Shown here: positions 25,000-36,879 of the stretch, one piece after another
How the letters are laid out: each line of letters begins with the position of its first letter
Position numbering within the stretch: the first letter of the stretch is position 1
Assembly (NCBI GenBank): GCA_900660155.1
Contig: CABFPE010000269.1
Span: 420,216-484,215, forward strand
From: Hofstenia miamia
Taxonomy: Eukaryota; Xenacoelomorpha; Acoela; Hofsteniidae
Reading direction: 5' to 3'
DNA length: 64,000 nucleotides
Translations under genes and position numbers: made by a program
Notes under the pieces: model-generated
Databases searched by the model: none
What the model was told of the DNA's origin: nothing
Seen by the model: only the letters and a program-made list of their open reading frames with translations

Positions 25000-26990
25000 T
25001 TACAGCAACAAATAATTATCACTGTAAAAATCTTCTGAAATCGTTCAAACTAATTTACCCACGCATGAAACTTGTGTAATTCAATGTCTACTTAATGATC
25101 AACATGACTTTATTCTATTAAGAATAAAGGCTTTGTGTACAGTTTACATGTTTACTAAAAAAACATGACCCGGCTGAGCTTAAAGACTAGATGACCCAGC
25201 AATAAATCCCTGATTCGATGACTTGCAGACCGAGTGAAGCTCTCCAACTCTAGAAAAAACAATATTTCTACTCAGTTTATGGGGTTTTAATCTTGATTTG
25301 TAAAAAGTGAAAGCTGTTTATGGGAATTATTTTATTTTTAATGCTATAGAAATATCTTTTCATTTTGTTTTAAATTATTTATATGAATTTGCTTAACTTC
25401 CTAGGCAAGTTTTTCCATAGTTTTATAAAGCCTAAATGAATTTCTCATAATATTATATAAATAACAAGTTTTATATGTTGAACGATACTAGCAAGGATAG
25501 GCTAATATTGTAAATGATTTTTGCAGTTTTCATATGTTTAAATGAATAAGTTTTTCGAAGATTTCCGCTTCACGTATTTTCATTGACAATTTATGTCTGC
25601 AAGAATTTCATTGATATATGTCTGGAATCTTTTCATAATAAAAATTCCCTAAACTTATAGCATTAATTTAGATGCAACTAAGGTAGATTCTCATATTGTT
25701 TTTTTAAGTCAATAAACAAAATTAACAGGTTATTGAACAGTATTCGTTGCAGTCGACACAATGTTGCTAACATTACTTGTGTAAATGTTGTAATAGATGC
25801 CATCATCAAATAAATATGAGTGTTAACAGCGGAGATTTTCCCATTTTGCTTTTCGCAAATGGAATCTAATTTATATTTTTGATAGATTTACTACATTAAC
25901 CACCCACAAAATTATTTCGATGTAATTGAAACCTACAAGTTTATAGTGAAGAGCACTAATTCAATTATTTTTGACATGTATAGATGTATGCATGCTCACA
26001 AAATTTTGAGAATTCGTTTTTATATTATTTTGCATACCATATATGGTTATGAAGCAAATTTTTATAGAGCTTCTTTACAAAAACTTAGAATAACAGTAAA
26101 ATTTCTGTTTAAAAAATTATGAAGAAAATTGGAATTTTCAACGCAAAAGTTAACCATGATTCTAACAACCAGCGTTACTACTTTAATTCTGGCGAATGAC
26201 GTGTCAAGTTTGACTCCTAATTTTTAAAAATTATAAGAATTATCAAATAGTAAGGGGTGACTAATAACGTGTTACTTGTATTTTAGCTTTATCAGACATT
26301 CTCACTATAATATACGCATATTTTATGCATAGAACTATTTTCAGACATAAACAATGCTCCCAACAGCACTGCTAACAGTTCCAAGCTGTTACAGCAAAAA
26401 GCAAACAAGTGTAGTTTAAAGCAGCACATAAATTGACCCACATTGGCATATTATCTGTGCTGTTAACAAACTATAAATGACTTTCAATCCCCGCAACAAC
26501 CCATCAAAGATGCACAAGAATTCAGACCATTGTTGTAATAATGGATAAAGATAATTGTAGCACCACATAGTCAACAGCCCCTATTGATAAAGAGTGATTC
26601 AATGTATCAATTATATTTTATATTTGAATACTTATTAATATTCATTCTTTATCGAGAGTCATTTCACAATTATGTTGTGTGTTGCGCGCATTTATAACTT
26701 CACTTGTTTCGCACTTTATGAACTTCTACATGTAGAAGGGATTGTCAACTTTTCAAAACATGTACAAAGCATTAAATGATTTGCATAGTGCTACAAGCAG
26801 ACGACCTTTTGCCATTTTTACTACTGCTTTTATTCATGTTTATATTTGTGTTTGTGGTATGTTTTGTAGATATGTTATCCATTATCAAATTCGCCTTAAA
26901 GTTCCGGTTTACTAGTTGTCCTTAATAGTTTCTTTCACAGTACATTGCTTTTCCTTTAACTCTGTCTAAAAACTATGTTATTGTCCCTTA
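25000..26990. other. AT-rich stretch, nothing recognised
   Basis: No exon, RNA gene or transposon end could be supported. Confidence 0.4.
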
Positions 26991-26999
26991 TCTCTTGGA

Positions 27000-27200
27000 G
27001 TGCACAAGGGAAGTCATGGTGGAATTTCCTCACGTCAGGTTTTCAAAACTGATTTTGATAGGTTAAATAAACAAATGTTCAGCAAAAACTTTAAAAAAAT
27101 TTAAAAACTAAGTCGGAAAATGCATTTTTAGATTTTTATTTTTTCAATATTTTCACATTATCAAGACCGCCAAAAAACCAGGGTACGCTCTTGCTCCTAT
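27000..27200 (+). repeat. Dispersed repeat shared with 52110-52306
   Basis: The segment around GTCAGGTTTTCAAAACTGAT matches, in opposite orientation, the segment at 52200-52270. The 52306 end of the other copy reads CAGTGGCGTACGC on the minus strand, a hAT-type terminus, so both are probably pieces of a hAT-like element. Confidence 0.4.
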
Positions 27201-27230
27201 CGATGCAATGTCAGAGCCTATTCAATCTAA

Positions 27231-28525
27231 GGGTGCATTCACACAGAAAGCTTGCGATATAGCGCTTGTATTTTTAACACATGTTTTAAGATAGTTGAAT
27301 TCACACAGAAAGCGAGCGATAAAGCCAATCTTGAGATTTAAACAAGAGGAAATAAAGGAGGGTATTCACACAGAGAGATTGCGATATCGCGCTTGTAATT
27401 TAAACACATGTTTTAAGATAGTAGCATTCACACAGACGGCGTGCGCTTGCTATATTTTTTAACACATGTTTTAAGATAGTTGAATTCACACAGAAAGCGA
27501 GCTTGCGCTTGCGATAGATTTCTAGCAATGTATTAATACGAGAGTGTTCACACAGAACGCGAGCTTTTAATTGCTATTAGGAAAATATTCAATAATATTC
27601 TCTACACATTGTTATATTTTATTGCATTTGAGCGAATCAAAGTGGATAATTTTTAATATGTAAACATTATTACAATTTAATTGATCTTTATGTAAGTAAC
27701 TAACTGAAAATCATTTGATACAATGGAACCTATGCGATTAGACAGCCTATTAAATTCTTCATTAAGATTATTGTTTTTCTTAAATTATTTAATATTTTGA
27801 TAAACCTTAATGCAATTTATATTTTTTGAAATTCTAAATTACGGGTGAATTAAAAAACTTTTTCTAATTTAGGCAGATTTTAAGAATATAGAAATCAAAA
27901 CATTTTTTATTAATAGCAGTTACTATACTTCAACTAGTAACTGCTATAAATAAAAAGTGTTGTGGACAAAACCTATTTTACAAATATGTTCAATAATACC
28001 ATTTTTGTGATAATATTAAATAATAATTTGAAACTAAATATATTATACGTACTTCGTACAAATTTTTGGCATGAATTTAAATTATTGGGAGATGTCATCG
28101 TCAAAAATATTTAGCATGTTTAAAATCAAATTTACAATCTTTTACAATCGCGCACTCGCGCGCTTTCTGTGTGAATAGAACTATCTTTAAACATGTGTTA
28201 GAAAATATCGCTCGCGCTAGGCTTTAATTGGGATTGCGATAAATCTTTCTGTGTGAATGCTCTCTCAGTAACTCAACTGTTTAAATCTCTAGCGAGCCCA
28301 AGCTCGCACAATCGCGCTGTGTGAACACCCTGGCTTTAATACATTGCTAGAAAATATCGCAAGCACAATCGCGCTGTGTGAACACTCTGGCTTTAATACA
28401 TTGCTAGAAAATATCGCAATCTCTCTGTGTGAATACCCAAGATTTAAAGCTAGCGCAAGCTCGCTTTCTGTGTGAACGGAAAAAGCTCGCTCTAGCAAGC
28501 ACAATCTTTCTGTGTGAATGCACCC
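27231..28525. mobile_element. Fold-back, Harbinger-like non-autonomous element
   Basis: The ends are perfect 20-bp inverted repeats starting GGGTGCATTCACACAG, and TAA flanks both sides (27228-27230 and 28526-28528). A 3-bp TWA duplication and a GGG start fit PIF/Harbinger elements. Each arm is built of spaced copies of TTCACACAG, usually followed by AAAGCGAGC-like sequence: six in the left arm (27238, 27300, 27365, 27427, 27485, 27547) and seven inverted in the right arm (28167, 28249, 28317, 28374, 28425, 28468, 28510). The centre (27580-28140) is AT-rich with no coding. The repeats may be transposase-binding sites; that is inference. Confidence 0.75.
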
Positions 28526-29114
28526 TAAGGACTAAGTAAGAAAATATCGAAGCTGTGAACAACAAAATGGGAAGCCCTGGGAATAAATAAAGCCAACTGA
28601 GAGAATTTTTAACAAAAAGTTAACAAATATATAAATGCTCTGTTATTCATCAAAGAATTTATGTATATTGTAAAAATAAAAAAGTTCGATTGCTTATAAA
28701 TAGAATTTTCGAGGCTTAGATCCTCCCTGGATATGAAACTGTTTGGGCATTTCAACATATGGCTATTTTTCAATGGGGTTTAAATGATTGAAAGGGCTAT
28801 AGGTATATAATATATATACTGAGAAAACTACAAATTTTCAAACCTTTGTCGACAATAACAAGATTCGTCATCAAAATATTATAGAACAAATCAAAAAATA
28901 AATTTAATATTTTGCGATTCTTTTGATCTTTATTAATATATATCTCTTGAATAATATTTACTGAGCACGAGATATTTATTTTTTATTTTTATGCATGATA
29001 AAGTTAATGTCTATTGTGCATTATTGATGTTTAAGTACATTCTCCCTTAGTTCGATATAAATGTATATGTACATATACATTCAGTCATTCATTGAATCCG
29101 TCATTAATATTTCG

Positions 29115-29946
29115 AAGCAGTAATTGTCGTCACTGCGATTACATCAAAATGACGATAAGACAGAATTCCTCATTATCGGGAAAGGAGCATACTTTCTCTA
29201 GAATTTTTTTGTGATAGTTGGTTTTTACTTGATACGCCCGAATCCTTTTGTTAGAACCCTTGGTGCTCTTATAGATGCTGAACTAAATATGAAAAAGCAT
29301 GTTAATTGTATTATTTCTTCGTGCAATTACCATCTCCGGAACATACGTCATATCATACGACATCTAAGCTTAGAAACAGCTGAAACGCTTGTAAATTCCC
29401 TTATTCGTTCCCGTTTAGACTTCAACAACATTTTATTATACGGCATTTCAAGTTCTCTCCTCGAACGACTTCAGAAGGTTCAAAACAACTGTGCTAGAGT
29501 AGGACTGCTGTTTAGCCGATCATCTCGCATTACCCAAGCCTTGAAACAACTCCATTGGTTGCCCGTGAGATATCGAATTGACTACAAAATTGCCCTGTCC
29601 ACGTGGAAATCTCTAAATGAATGTGCACCCTCATATATAAGAAAGTTGCTTAATCCAATCACCACAGCTAGTCGTTCGAAGTACCTATGGACTCTGCGTG
29701 CTCCAAAGGTTAACTTGGCTTCTGCTGGCGCTCGGTTATTTTCAATGGCTGCAGCAACTTTATTCAATCGCCTACCATTTGCCTTACTGACGTGTTCTAA
29801 TCTGATGGCTTTCGAGAAAGCACTGAAGTGAAGTCACATTACTTTGAAATCGCCTTCAGTTAGTCGTTTTACCATAAGCGCTTTTGAATTTGGAACATTT
29901 CGGGATTAAGGCTTTCTATAAATGCTTTTGTATTATTATTATTATA
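29115..29946 (+). mobile_element. 5'-truncated CR1/L2-like LINE
   Basis: It starts within the RT at KTEFLIIGKG (29160) with a broken frame, then from 29211 an open frame of 206 codons carries VRTLGALIDAELNMKKHVN, SRLDFNNILLYG, RLQKVQNNCAR and the diagnostic LHWLPVRYRIDYKI. It ends at a stop at 29831, followed by about 110 bp of 3' UTR and an (ATT)n tail at about 29930-29946. The order and motifs are those of the RT C-terminal region of CR1/L2 LINEs. The 5' truncation is normal for the class. The long open frame suggests a moderately young copy. Confidence 0.8.
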
Positions 29947-30693
29947 TAATTACGTTTTTGAAATAGATTAAGTTGCACCGTTTATCATCTTAATATCACT
30001 TAAAAAATGCATATCTTGAGCAGCATAATATACTTTTAATGCAGATTAATTTCCTGTGTGATTTCCCACGATATACACTCACATGCGCCCCAAGTTAGAG
30101 TTGTTAGGCTGAGCTAAATTTTCAAACCAATAAATCAACAGTGACTTCCTTAAAGATTCACATTTATGCTAACTCATGCATACCCATTGATATAAATGGA
30201 CCGCGTTTCTTTGGCCAATCCATTATTTTACGGCCATTTTTTCAGTCAGCCTGAAAATTTTGGCTATTGAATGCCTTAGTGTAATTGGGAGCCTAAATTT
30301 TTAATTTCAGCACGTTTGTATAGCATAACTTTTTCTTGCAAAATTCAGGCCGTACTTGCAAATATTTTGTCCAGAATATCCGTGATCGCGCCCGGCCTAG
30401 GTCCTCATCTCACTTGTCACATTTTTTCTCGGTGCATAACTGGTTGGAAATGAGTTCCCCCAGGCCAGGCGAACTCAATTTTATTTTGAATACCAAGGTC
30501 GACTAAACTTATATAGAGTTTATCCCGAAATAATTAATTTCGTTTGAATACAAGTCCAAAACTGAAGGGAATGGGAAAGTACTTTTGCACATTTATATTA
30601 CCTCTAACTCGCTAAGTATATTGAATATTTATTGGTATAATACCTCTGAATACAAAAAATTCAAGATCGCAAGAAATATATTTAAAATTGTTA

Positions 30694-32009
30694 TACGAGG
30701 GTTAGTCAATAAGCCTTGCACATTTTTTCATGTACAAGGTTTTATAAGGTTTTCATGTACCATCATGTCATAGTATGTAAGTATTTGTCTCTTGGAACAA
30801 CTTCTATCACTGTATACTTAATATTTGCTTAATTTTCTATCCATTCTATTCTCTGTTTGCAGGTCATAATCAATCGAAAATGTTCTCTCGTCAGGAGCAA
30901 CACGCCTATGTGAAGATCGAGTTTATGCGAAATAAACGACAATTGGAAATTCATGCTGCATTGGTAGAAGCTTGCAAGGAGGAGGCTGTCGATCGTTCGA
31001 CTGTTACTCGATGGTTTCAGAGGTTTCGAGATGGTGACATGAGCATCGAAGACAAAGAGCGCAGTGGTCGACCGGTTTCTGTTACTGACCAAGAACACGA
31101 AGAACGAGTCCAAGAACTCTTGGAGGAGGACAGGCGGATAACTTGCGATGAAATTGCCACTGAGATCGGCATCAGTCACGGGTCCGTTTACAAGATTCTT
31201 ACAGACAATCTTGGCAAAAGGAAGGTAACGGCTCAATGGGTTCCTCATCGCCTCAAGGATGAAGAAAAGCTTTCCCGCTACAGGATATCGATGCAATTGC
31301 GCCAAAGATACCGTCGAGAAGGAGAGAGCTTCCTCCGAAGAATTGCGGCTATTGACAAAACATGGATTCGATCATACGAGCCCGAGCTGAAGCGGCAGTC
31401 AAGCGATTCTCCACGTCCCCAAAAGTACCGGCGTGAACAAAGCAAAGTGAAGCAAATGATGATCTTTGCTTATGATTACATCGGCATCATTCTTGCTGAT
31501 GCTGTTCCGGTTGGACAAACCGTCAATAAAGAATACTACGCCGACTTCATCTCCAAGAAACTGAGGAACGCCTTGAGGAGAAAAAGACCAAACCTCCAGC
31601 CTCTCATCCTGCATGACAACGCCCACTGTCATACCGCACAAACCGTTGTGGAGACTCTGGACAACTTGAATTGGGAAGTTTTGCCTCACCCGGCATACAG
31701 TCCGGATTTGAGTCCTCCTGACTTTCATCTCTTCCCAAAACTCAAGGAACCCATGAGAGGGAAGCGGTACTCAACATTGGACGAATTGTCTGCAGCAGTG
31801 AAGACCCGCATTCGAGCGATGAACACGGAGGGTACTGAAGACATTTTCAAACTGACACAAAGATGGGAAAGTGTGATCCGCAATGGTGGAGACTACATCG
31901 AAGGATTGTAAATGTGTATATATTCATGTTTCGAAATACAGTTTGGTTTATTATACTTTGTTTTGTTACTAAAATAGAAATGTGCAAGACTTATTGACTA
32001 GCCCTCGTA
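30694..32009 (+). mobile_element. Intact-looking mariner element
   Basis: The terminal inverted repeats start TACGAGGG(T/C)TAGTCAAT and match over about 32 bp with two differences. TA dinucleotides flank both sides (30692-30693 and 32010-32011), as for mariner/Tc1 insertion. The element is 1316 bp with one uninterrupted transposase gene, the normal size for mariner. Near-identical ends and an open gene point to recent arrival. A pyrimidine-rich TTTGCAG at about 30855-30861 looks like a splice acceptor just ahead of the ATG, but this may be chance. Confidence 0.93.
30880..31911 (+). CDS. Mariner transposase, DD34D
   Basis: The 343-aa protein cuts and pastes the element through its inverted ends. 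The N-terminal half has paired helix-turn-helix DNA-binding segments (STVTRWFQRFRDG near 50; DEIATEIGISHGSVYKIL near 90), then the WVPHRL linker motif at about 120. The catalytic residues are in AIDKTW (first D, about 158), LHDNAHCH (second D, about 248) and SPDLSPPDFHLF (third D), with 34 residues between the last two. The family usually has DETW at the first site; here it is DKTW, with the catalytic D kept. Length matches the usual ~345 residues and there are no internal stops. GC content is well above the neighbourhood, in keeping with recent transfer or insertion. Confidence 0.93.
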   Translation: MFSRQEQHAYVKIEFMRNKRQLEIHAALVEACKEEAVDRSTVTRWFQRFRDGDMSIEDKERSGRPVSVTDQEHEERVQELLEEDRRITCDEIATEIGISHGSVYKILTDNLGKRKVTAQWVPHRLKDEEKLSRYRISMQLRQRYRREGESFLRRIAAIDKTWIRSYEPELKRQSSDSPRPQKYRREQSKVKQMMIFAYDYIGIILADAVPVGQTVNKEYYADFISKKLRNALRRKRPNLQPLILHDNAHCHTAQTVVETLDNLNWEVLPHPAYSPDLSPPDFHLFPKLKEPMRGKRYSTLDELSAAVKTRIRAMNTEGTEDIFKLTQRWESVIRNGGDYIEGL

Positions 32010-32217
32010 TAAGAATGAACTTAATTTAATTTGGGAAAAATTTTGGGATTTCATTTAGCATTAAATTTAGTACCAAAGGCATCCAACATATTCAAAAGTA
32101 AAAGAATTCACTATCAAATTCAGCCATTTCTAAAATGATATCATAAATTTAAGTGATATTGCATAAGAGCAATAACGCAAAAAATACCCTCAATAAATAT
32201 AATTATATCGAAATATA

Positions 32218-33064
32218 GGATCACCTGAAGATGTGCCCCCAAAGCTTTGAGGGGGCATATCTTCAGGTGGAAAATCTTGGGGGGAATGTCTTCAGGTGGA
32301 AAATCTTGGGGGAACATCTTCAGTTGGAAAATTGTAGGAAAAACTAAATATGTCTTTTACTTTACCCTAACCCAAACCTTAACCCTAACCCTAAACCCTA
32401 AACTAACCATAAACCCTAACCCTAACCCTTTTACTGTTGAAGCATATATATATGGTTAGGGTTAGGATTAGGTTATCTTCAGGCGGAAAAAGTTTGGGGG
32501 ATATCTTCAGGTGGAAAATCTTGGGGGAATGTCTTCAGGTGGAAAATCTTGGAGGAACATCTTCAGTTGGAAAATTGTAGGAAAAACTAAATTTGTCTTT
32601 TACTTTACCCTAACCCAAACCTTAACCCTAACCCTAAACCCTAAACTAACCATAAACCCTAACCCTTTTACTGTTGAAGCATATATATATGGTTAGGGTT
32701 AGGATTAGGTTATCTTCAGGCGGAAAAAGTTTGGGGGGATATCTTCAGGTGGAAAATCTTGGGGGAATGTCTTCAGGTGGAAAATCTTGGAGGAACATCT
32801 TCAGTTGGAAAATTGTAGGAAAAACTAAATTTGTCTTTTACTTTACCCTAACCCAAACCTTAACCCTAACCCTAAACCCTAAACTAACCATAAACCCTAA
32901 CCCTAACCCTTTTACTGTTGAAGCAAATAAATATGGTTAGGGTTAGGGTTAGGTTATCTTCAGGCGGAAAAAGTTTGGGGGGATATCTTCAGGTGGAAAA
33001 TCNGGCGGGAGTATCTTCAGGTGAGGCTAAATCTGGAAGTTGGGGGCATATCTTCAGGTGATCC
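32218..33064. mobile_element. Inverted-repeat element with a telomere-motif tandem core
   Basis: The ends are 25-bp inverted repeats starting GGATCACCTGAAGAT with one mismatch. The 8-bp GAAATATA lies directly outside both (32210-32217 and 33065-33072), an exact target duplication of hAT-like length. The core is about three tandem units of 237-244 bp. Each unit has several copies of ATCTTCAGGTGGAAAATCTTG-like sequence, related to the ends, then a run of CCCTAA and variants, the spacer TTTACTGTTGAAGC, and a short inverted TTAGGG run. No transposase is encoded; open frames through the repeats are by-products. One N at 33003 shows the array was hard to assemble. Confidence 0.75.
32270..33000. repeat. 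Tandem array, ~240-bp unit with CCCTAA runs
   Basis: AGCA(T/A)ATA marks recur at 32441, 32678 and 32922, giving periods of 237 and 244 bp; the 6-7 bp difference is about one CCTAAC unit. In each unit a CCCTAA-type run on the plus strand faces a TTAGGG-type run about 30 bp further on, so each could form a hairpin. Confidence 0.8.
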
Positions 33065-33130
33065 GAAATATATATTAATATGGACTTTTTTGCCCAATAC
33101 CACTCAATGCAAGAACGTATGTACTTAGAG

Positions 33131-33132
33131 AT

Positions 33133-33180
<48 letters not shown>
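33131..33180. repeat. (TA)n microsatellite
   Basis: A TA tract beside the telomere-motif element. Confidence 0.9.
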
Positions 33181-34450
33181 ATGAACTCAGTTATTCTGAA
33201 GTGCTTAGCACTAATTAAAACAAGTTATTGAGGATGCTTAAATTTTCTTGTAATATTTGAATTTTTAGGCATGAGAATTATAGATTTGATGATGAACCAA
33301 CAATTATTATATACGCGGTGTCATATGTAATTTCAATTTTATCGTTGATTTGAAATCTGTGTATATTTTATTAACTATATCCGCCTTCTATTTCAAAACA
33401 TTTGTGATGTCTTAACGCATTTTAAAGTGAAAAGTCGCCCAAATGTCCTGAAATTAATGTAATATCCCTAAAACTCTTTGTGCACTAATTAAATATTTAA
33501 AGCTCATTTCATTGCAATCTGATTTAAGCCTTTTAATCTTTCATCAAGAATGTTTTGTATAAACATCGTGTTTAATGCGTTTCTTGTCATTTAGAATATA
33601 AATGTGTTTCTATTTTTAAACCCATGCTTTATTGAAAATATGGCCTAAAGAGATTAATGTCGCAATTTATTTGCAAATTTATGGAATTTAAAATCATGTA
33701 ATATATCTTAATCAGTCTTTCCGGCAACGTTAAATGTCAAAATTTGGTTCCTGAAAGCGACGCTGAAAGGGAAAGGTCCTTCTAACTTCTTTATTTCAAA
33801 GTAATGCTTTAAAATCTATTCTACTATATTTACCGCCAAATATAATAGTTGAGATTGAGAATTTTTTACAATAAAAAATACAAATATTTTATTAAGGAAA
33901 ATTTTTTACACTTCGGAAAATCAGCAGATTATGCAATGTACACTGATAATTCAAATTGAAACAGGCAAGTGATATATAGTTAGAACTAAATAATTTTTTA
34001 CACTAATAAATGTATATAAAACAGCTTAACTATTATAATTCAACTCAATTTAGCTACCAAAAGCGGTTGTGCAGAAAATTGCAGATGTTTATGCAAATTT
34101 AATCAATTCAGAATATTTCTGAAGTTTTTTGTAAGCAGTTTTGAAAGAATAAAGTTAATAGAAGTGTATATCGGGGGTTAAAGTTTAAGAGCCAAAAGGT
34201 TCCAACTTAAAAAATGGATTTTTGGAGTTACTCATATATAACCTAACACTATACACCTTATATCATGTTTTCTGTACGTTATTTTATTCTTTGATGCCTC
34301 ATTCAAAAATTATTTTGAAGCAACTTATTGTGGCAAATGTAAAGTCATTTAGAGCAAAACGGTGATAATTTTTAATTTACGATCATTAGCAGTATGTAAA
34401 TGCGTAAGAAAACCCAGATGAGAAAACGTATTGTTAATATATGTCCAGAG

Positions 34451-35226
34451 CAGTGTTGGACAACATGGAAATGAAATGGTTTTAAACAGTGTTAAACGAT
34501 ATCGTTTAAACTTCGTTTATTTGACAGGCTTTATTTAAGCGGCAGGTTGAGGGCATCTCCAGTGAACAAGCCATAAATAGCATATTGACACGTAGGCGAT
34601 TACTTTTAATCGATTGTTATACAATGAACAATTTGAGAAAAAAGTAAACATTTATTGTAAATTATGTAAATCTGAAATAAGTCAGATATTTTTGTCATTG
34701 TCACCACATATGTTGCAAAGTTATAGGTGGACACTCCTTTTGTAGTAATTCAAACCAATTTCTTAGATGTTCAGGTTTTGAAGATATACCAAGCGTATAT
34801 CAATGATGGTGTGCAATGTCGTATAGAAAACTAGCCTCAACTGGAAAATTATCTAGAAAAAATTTTACTGCGAAAAGACCGGTTTGGAATTATTTGGTGA
34901 AAATACACAATTTCCACAGCTCAAAATAGTTGCACAATACTTGCTCAGAATTTTGCCATTCCAAGCTAACTGTTATAGATCATTGCCTAAGGCTTCAATC
35001 TTATCTAGTAGAAACAGGATTTCAATGGATATTATCTGAAATAAACTTATTGTGTTGCAACCTAAGCAGATGGTAGATTATTTGATTTTAAATTGACTTA
35101 CTTTTTCTTAAGTCTTATAGTTTGAATGCAGTTTTTTATTCAAATTAGTTTAAACTATCGTTAATTAAAATTTCATAGCTTAATTGAATTTAAACTTTTT
35201 AAATGTCATTTAAATGGTCAACACTA
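34451..35226 (+). mobile_element. hAT element relic with exact 8-bp target duplication
   Basis: GTCCAGAG lies directly outside both ends (34443-34450 and 35227-35234). The ends read CAGTGTTGGACAA and, inverted, TAGTGTTGACCA. Inside, the plus strand at about 34885-35040 keeps a recognisable hAT C-terminal dimerisation region: LELFGENTQFPQLKIVAQYLL, followed by an ILSSRNRIS segment in the position of the usual GNVV..KR..L. The catalytic part is gone, so this is an internally deleted and mutated copy. Confidence 0.75.
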
Positions 35227-36300
35227 GTCCAGAGTTATAAATAGGCCATAACATTGTAGTTCATTCCTTGACGATTAGCGCGAATAACCTGTGTGTTTAA
35301 CATTGGTTTCCTATTTGCTTCCCTTATTTAAAAAAATCAGAATTCTTCATATGCCTCAATACACTAAGTGTTGAAAATTACAAAATACATATTACATCTA
35401 TTAATCTATTCCATTAATTTTTTATTTTTCCGCATGCATAGAACGGTTACTTTATTCATAAATATTACACATGCTGCAACATTTGCCTCATATTCTTTCT
35501 GAATTATTCTGCTTTGCTTAAATGTCTTTCGCTCATGTCTGTTGACCAAGAAAATTAATCTAGATGTTTTTTGCAGAGAAAGCATTAAGCGCACAGCAAC
35601 GATTTTGCGATTTGCTTGAAAAAGCTTTTGCCACATCTATAAACACAATTCCTGTTATAACTTATGTCTTAAGAATAGGTTGACATGGAATTGCAATCGA
35701 ATGAAGTTCTCTATTTCCATTATACTTTATTTATCAACTACGTGGCTGTCAGAGGACGGATTTGGTTGTCTAAAAAATTGTAAATAATTGCATAAAAAGT
35801 TGCATAAAAATGTCCAATTACATGACTTTTAGAGGCTCTACACTAAGACACTTACATTCAGTGACAGACTGCCTCCAAAGAAGAGAATGAACGGCATTAA
35901 GCCAATGGCTAGTTCTTATAGGATGCATATTTCAGAGTAGTCGTGTTGTCGATCTGATTCTCCCCAGTAATAACACTTGTGGAAAATATCATTTTCCCCA
36001 AATGTGGATTATTCTTTGCAAAAATTGCAGCAATTTCAAAAATGATGCTATTTATCAGCATATTTCATCTTTGCAATTGCGTCTGGGTTTCAAATAAGAA
36101 GTGAATTCGCTACTTTATAAGTTCTAATACAAGTTGAAGCTTTGATACAAAATCCATAGAGATTTTGCGTAAAATCCTACGTGATAAACAAAAGTAGTGT
36201 TTTCAACCAATTTAGGCAAATGTTGCATTATTGTGTAAGTTTTATTATGAAAAAAATTTGTAGTGTTACAACTTATTTACTAATGTTTTCTTTCAAAAAG

Positions 36301-36387
36301 GTTCTGTCTTTGGAAATAATTGTGTTCAACATACTGAAACTTTGCTCTAATGAAATTGAAGTGTGCTTGAGCGTTTTACAAGGCAAA
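36301..36387 (+). CDS. Candidate internal exon, unrecognised
   Basis: The segment encodes 29 residues (VLSLEIIVFNILKLCSNEIE then VCLSVLQGK), phase 0 at both ends. A TTACTAATG branch-point-like motif lies 17-20 bp before the acceptor AAAAAG, and the donor is AAA|GTAATC. The peptide is amphipathic and helical. The acceptor lacks a good pyrimidine run. It would follow the 22323 exon in phase. Confidence 0.27.
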
Positions 36388-36746
36388 GTAATCCACTGGA
36401 GAAATTTCCACTCGACTGAGTGCCATGATTTCCTTCATTTCATTTCTAAGCACTCTTTTATTCAAAAGTTTTGTCAGACTTGTCAACGAGCCAAGCCGAG
36501 CAAAGCTTGAACAGAAAATTGGATGTACAACGAGCCCTTTTTAAGCAAAACAATTTTATAGTACTGCTTGTTAATTAGATTATGCAGATTTTCTTATTTT
36601 TTAATTCAATATGCCTTTCTTATGATCATATTTTAGAAATGTTTATTAAACAATAGAGAGTTATGTAAAAAATTTTGAGAGTGCAATATTTTCAAAAAAT
36701 ATCGAGTTGAAACGAGCCTCATTAAAAGATTTTATGTGGCAATCCG

Positions 36747-36776
36747 AGCCGAGCCGAGCCGAGCCGAGCCGAGCCA
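36747..36776. repeat. (GAGCC)n short tandem repeat
   Basis: About six copies of GAGCC sit in an area with further scattered GAGCC(A/G)AGC motifs (36487, 36715, 36795). It lies next to the minus-strand hAT relic and may belong to its terminal region. Confidence 0.7.
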
Positions 36777-36879
36777 AACTTACTAAAAATATAAACGAGC
36801 CAAGCTGCGCTTAGAAATTTCGACTCGTTGGCAAATCTGGTTCTTGCACACCAACGGGAGCGCTGCCAAAATAAAGCCC

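Noticed and set aside
25165-25260. GC-richer patch that might be a tRNA or SINE
   Set aside because: No A-box/B-box pair or cloverleaf could be formed.
26380-26470. Possible MITE around AACAGCAC inverted motifs
   Set aside because: Only 8 bp are inverted and no target duplication is present.
30829-31305. Minus-strand frame over the mariner transposase
   Set aside because: It is antisense to the transposase gene and has no features of its own.
32247-32940. Three similar open frames with LTQTLTLTLNPKLT
   Set aside because: They are translations of the CCCTAA tandem array, not proteins.
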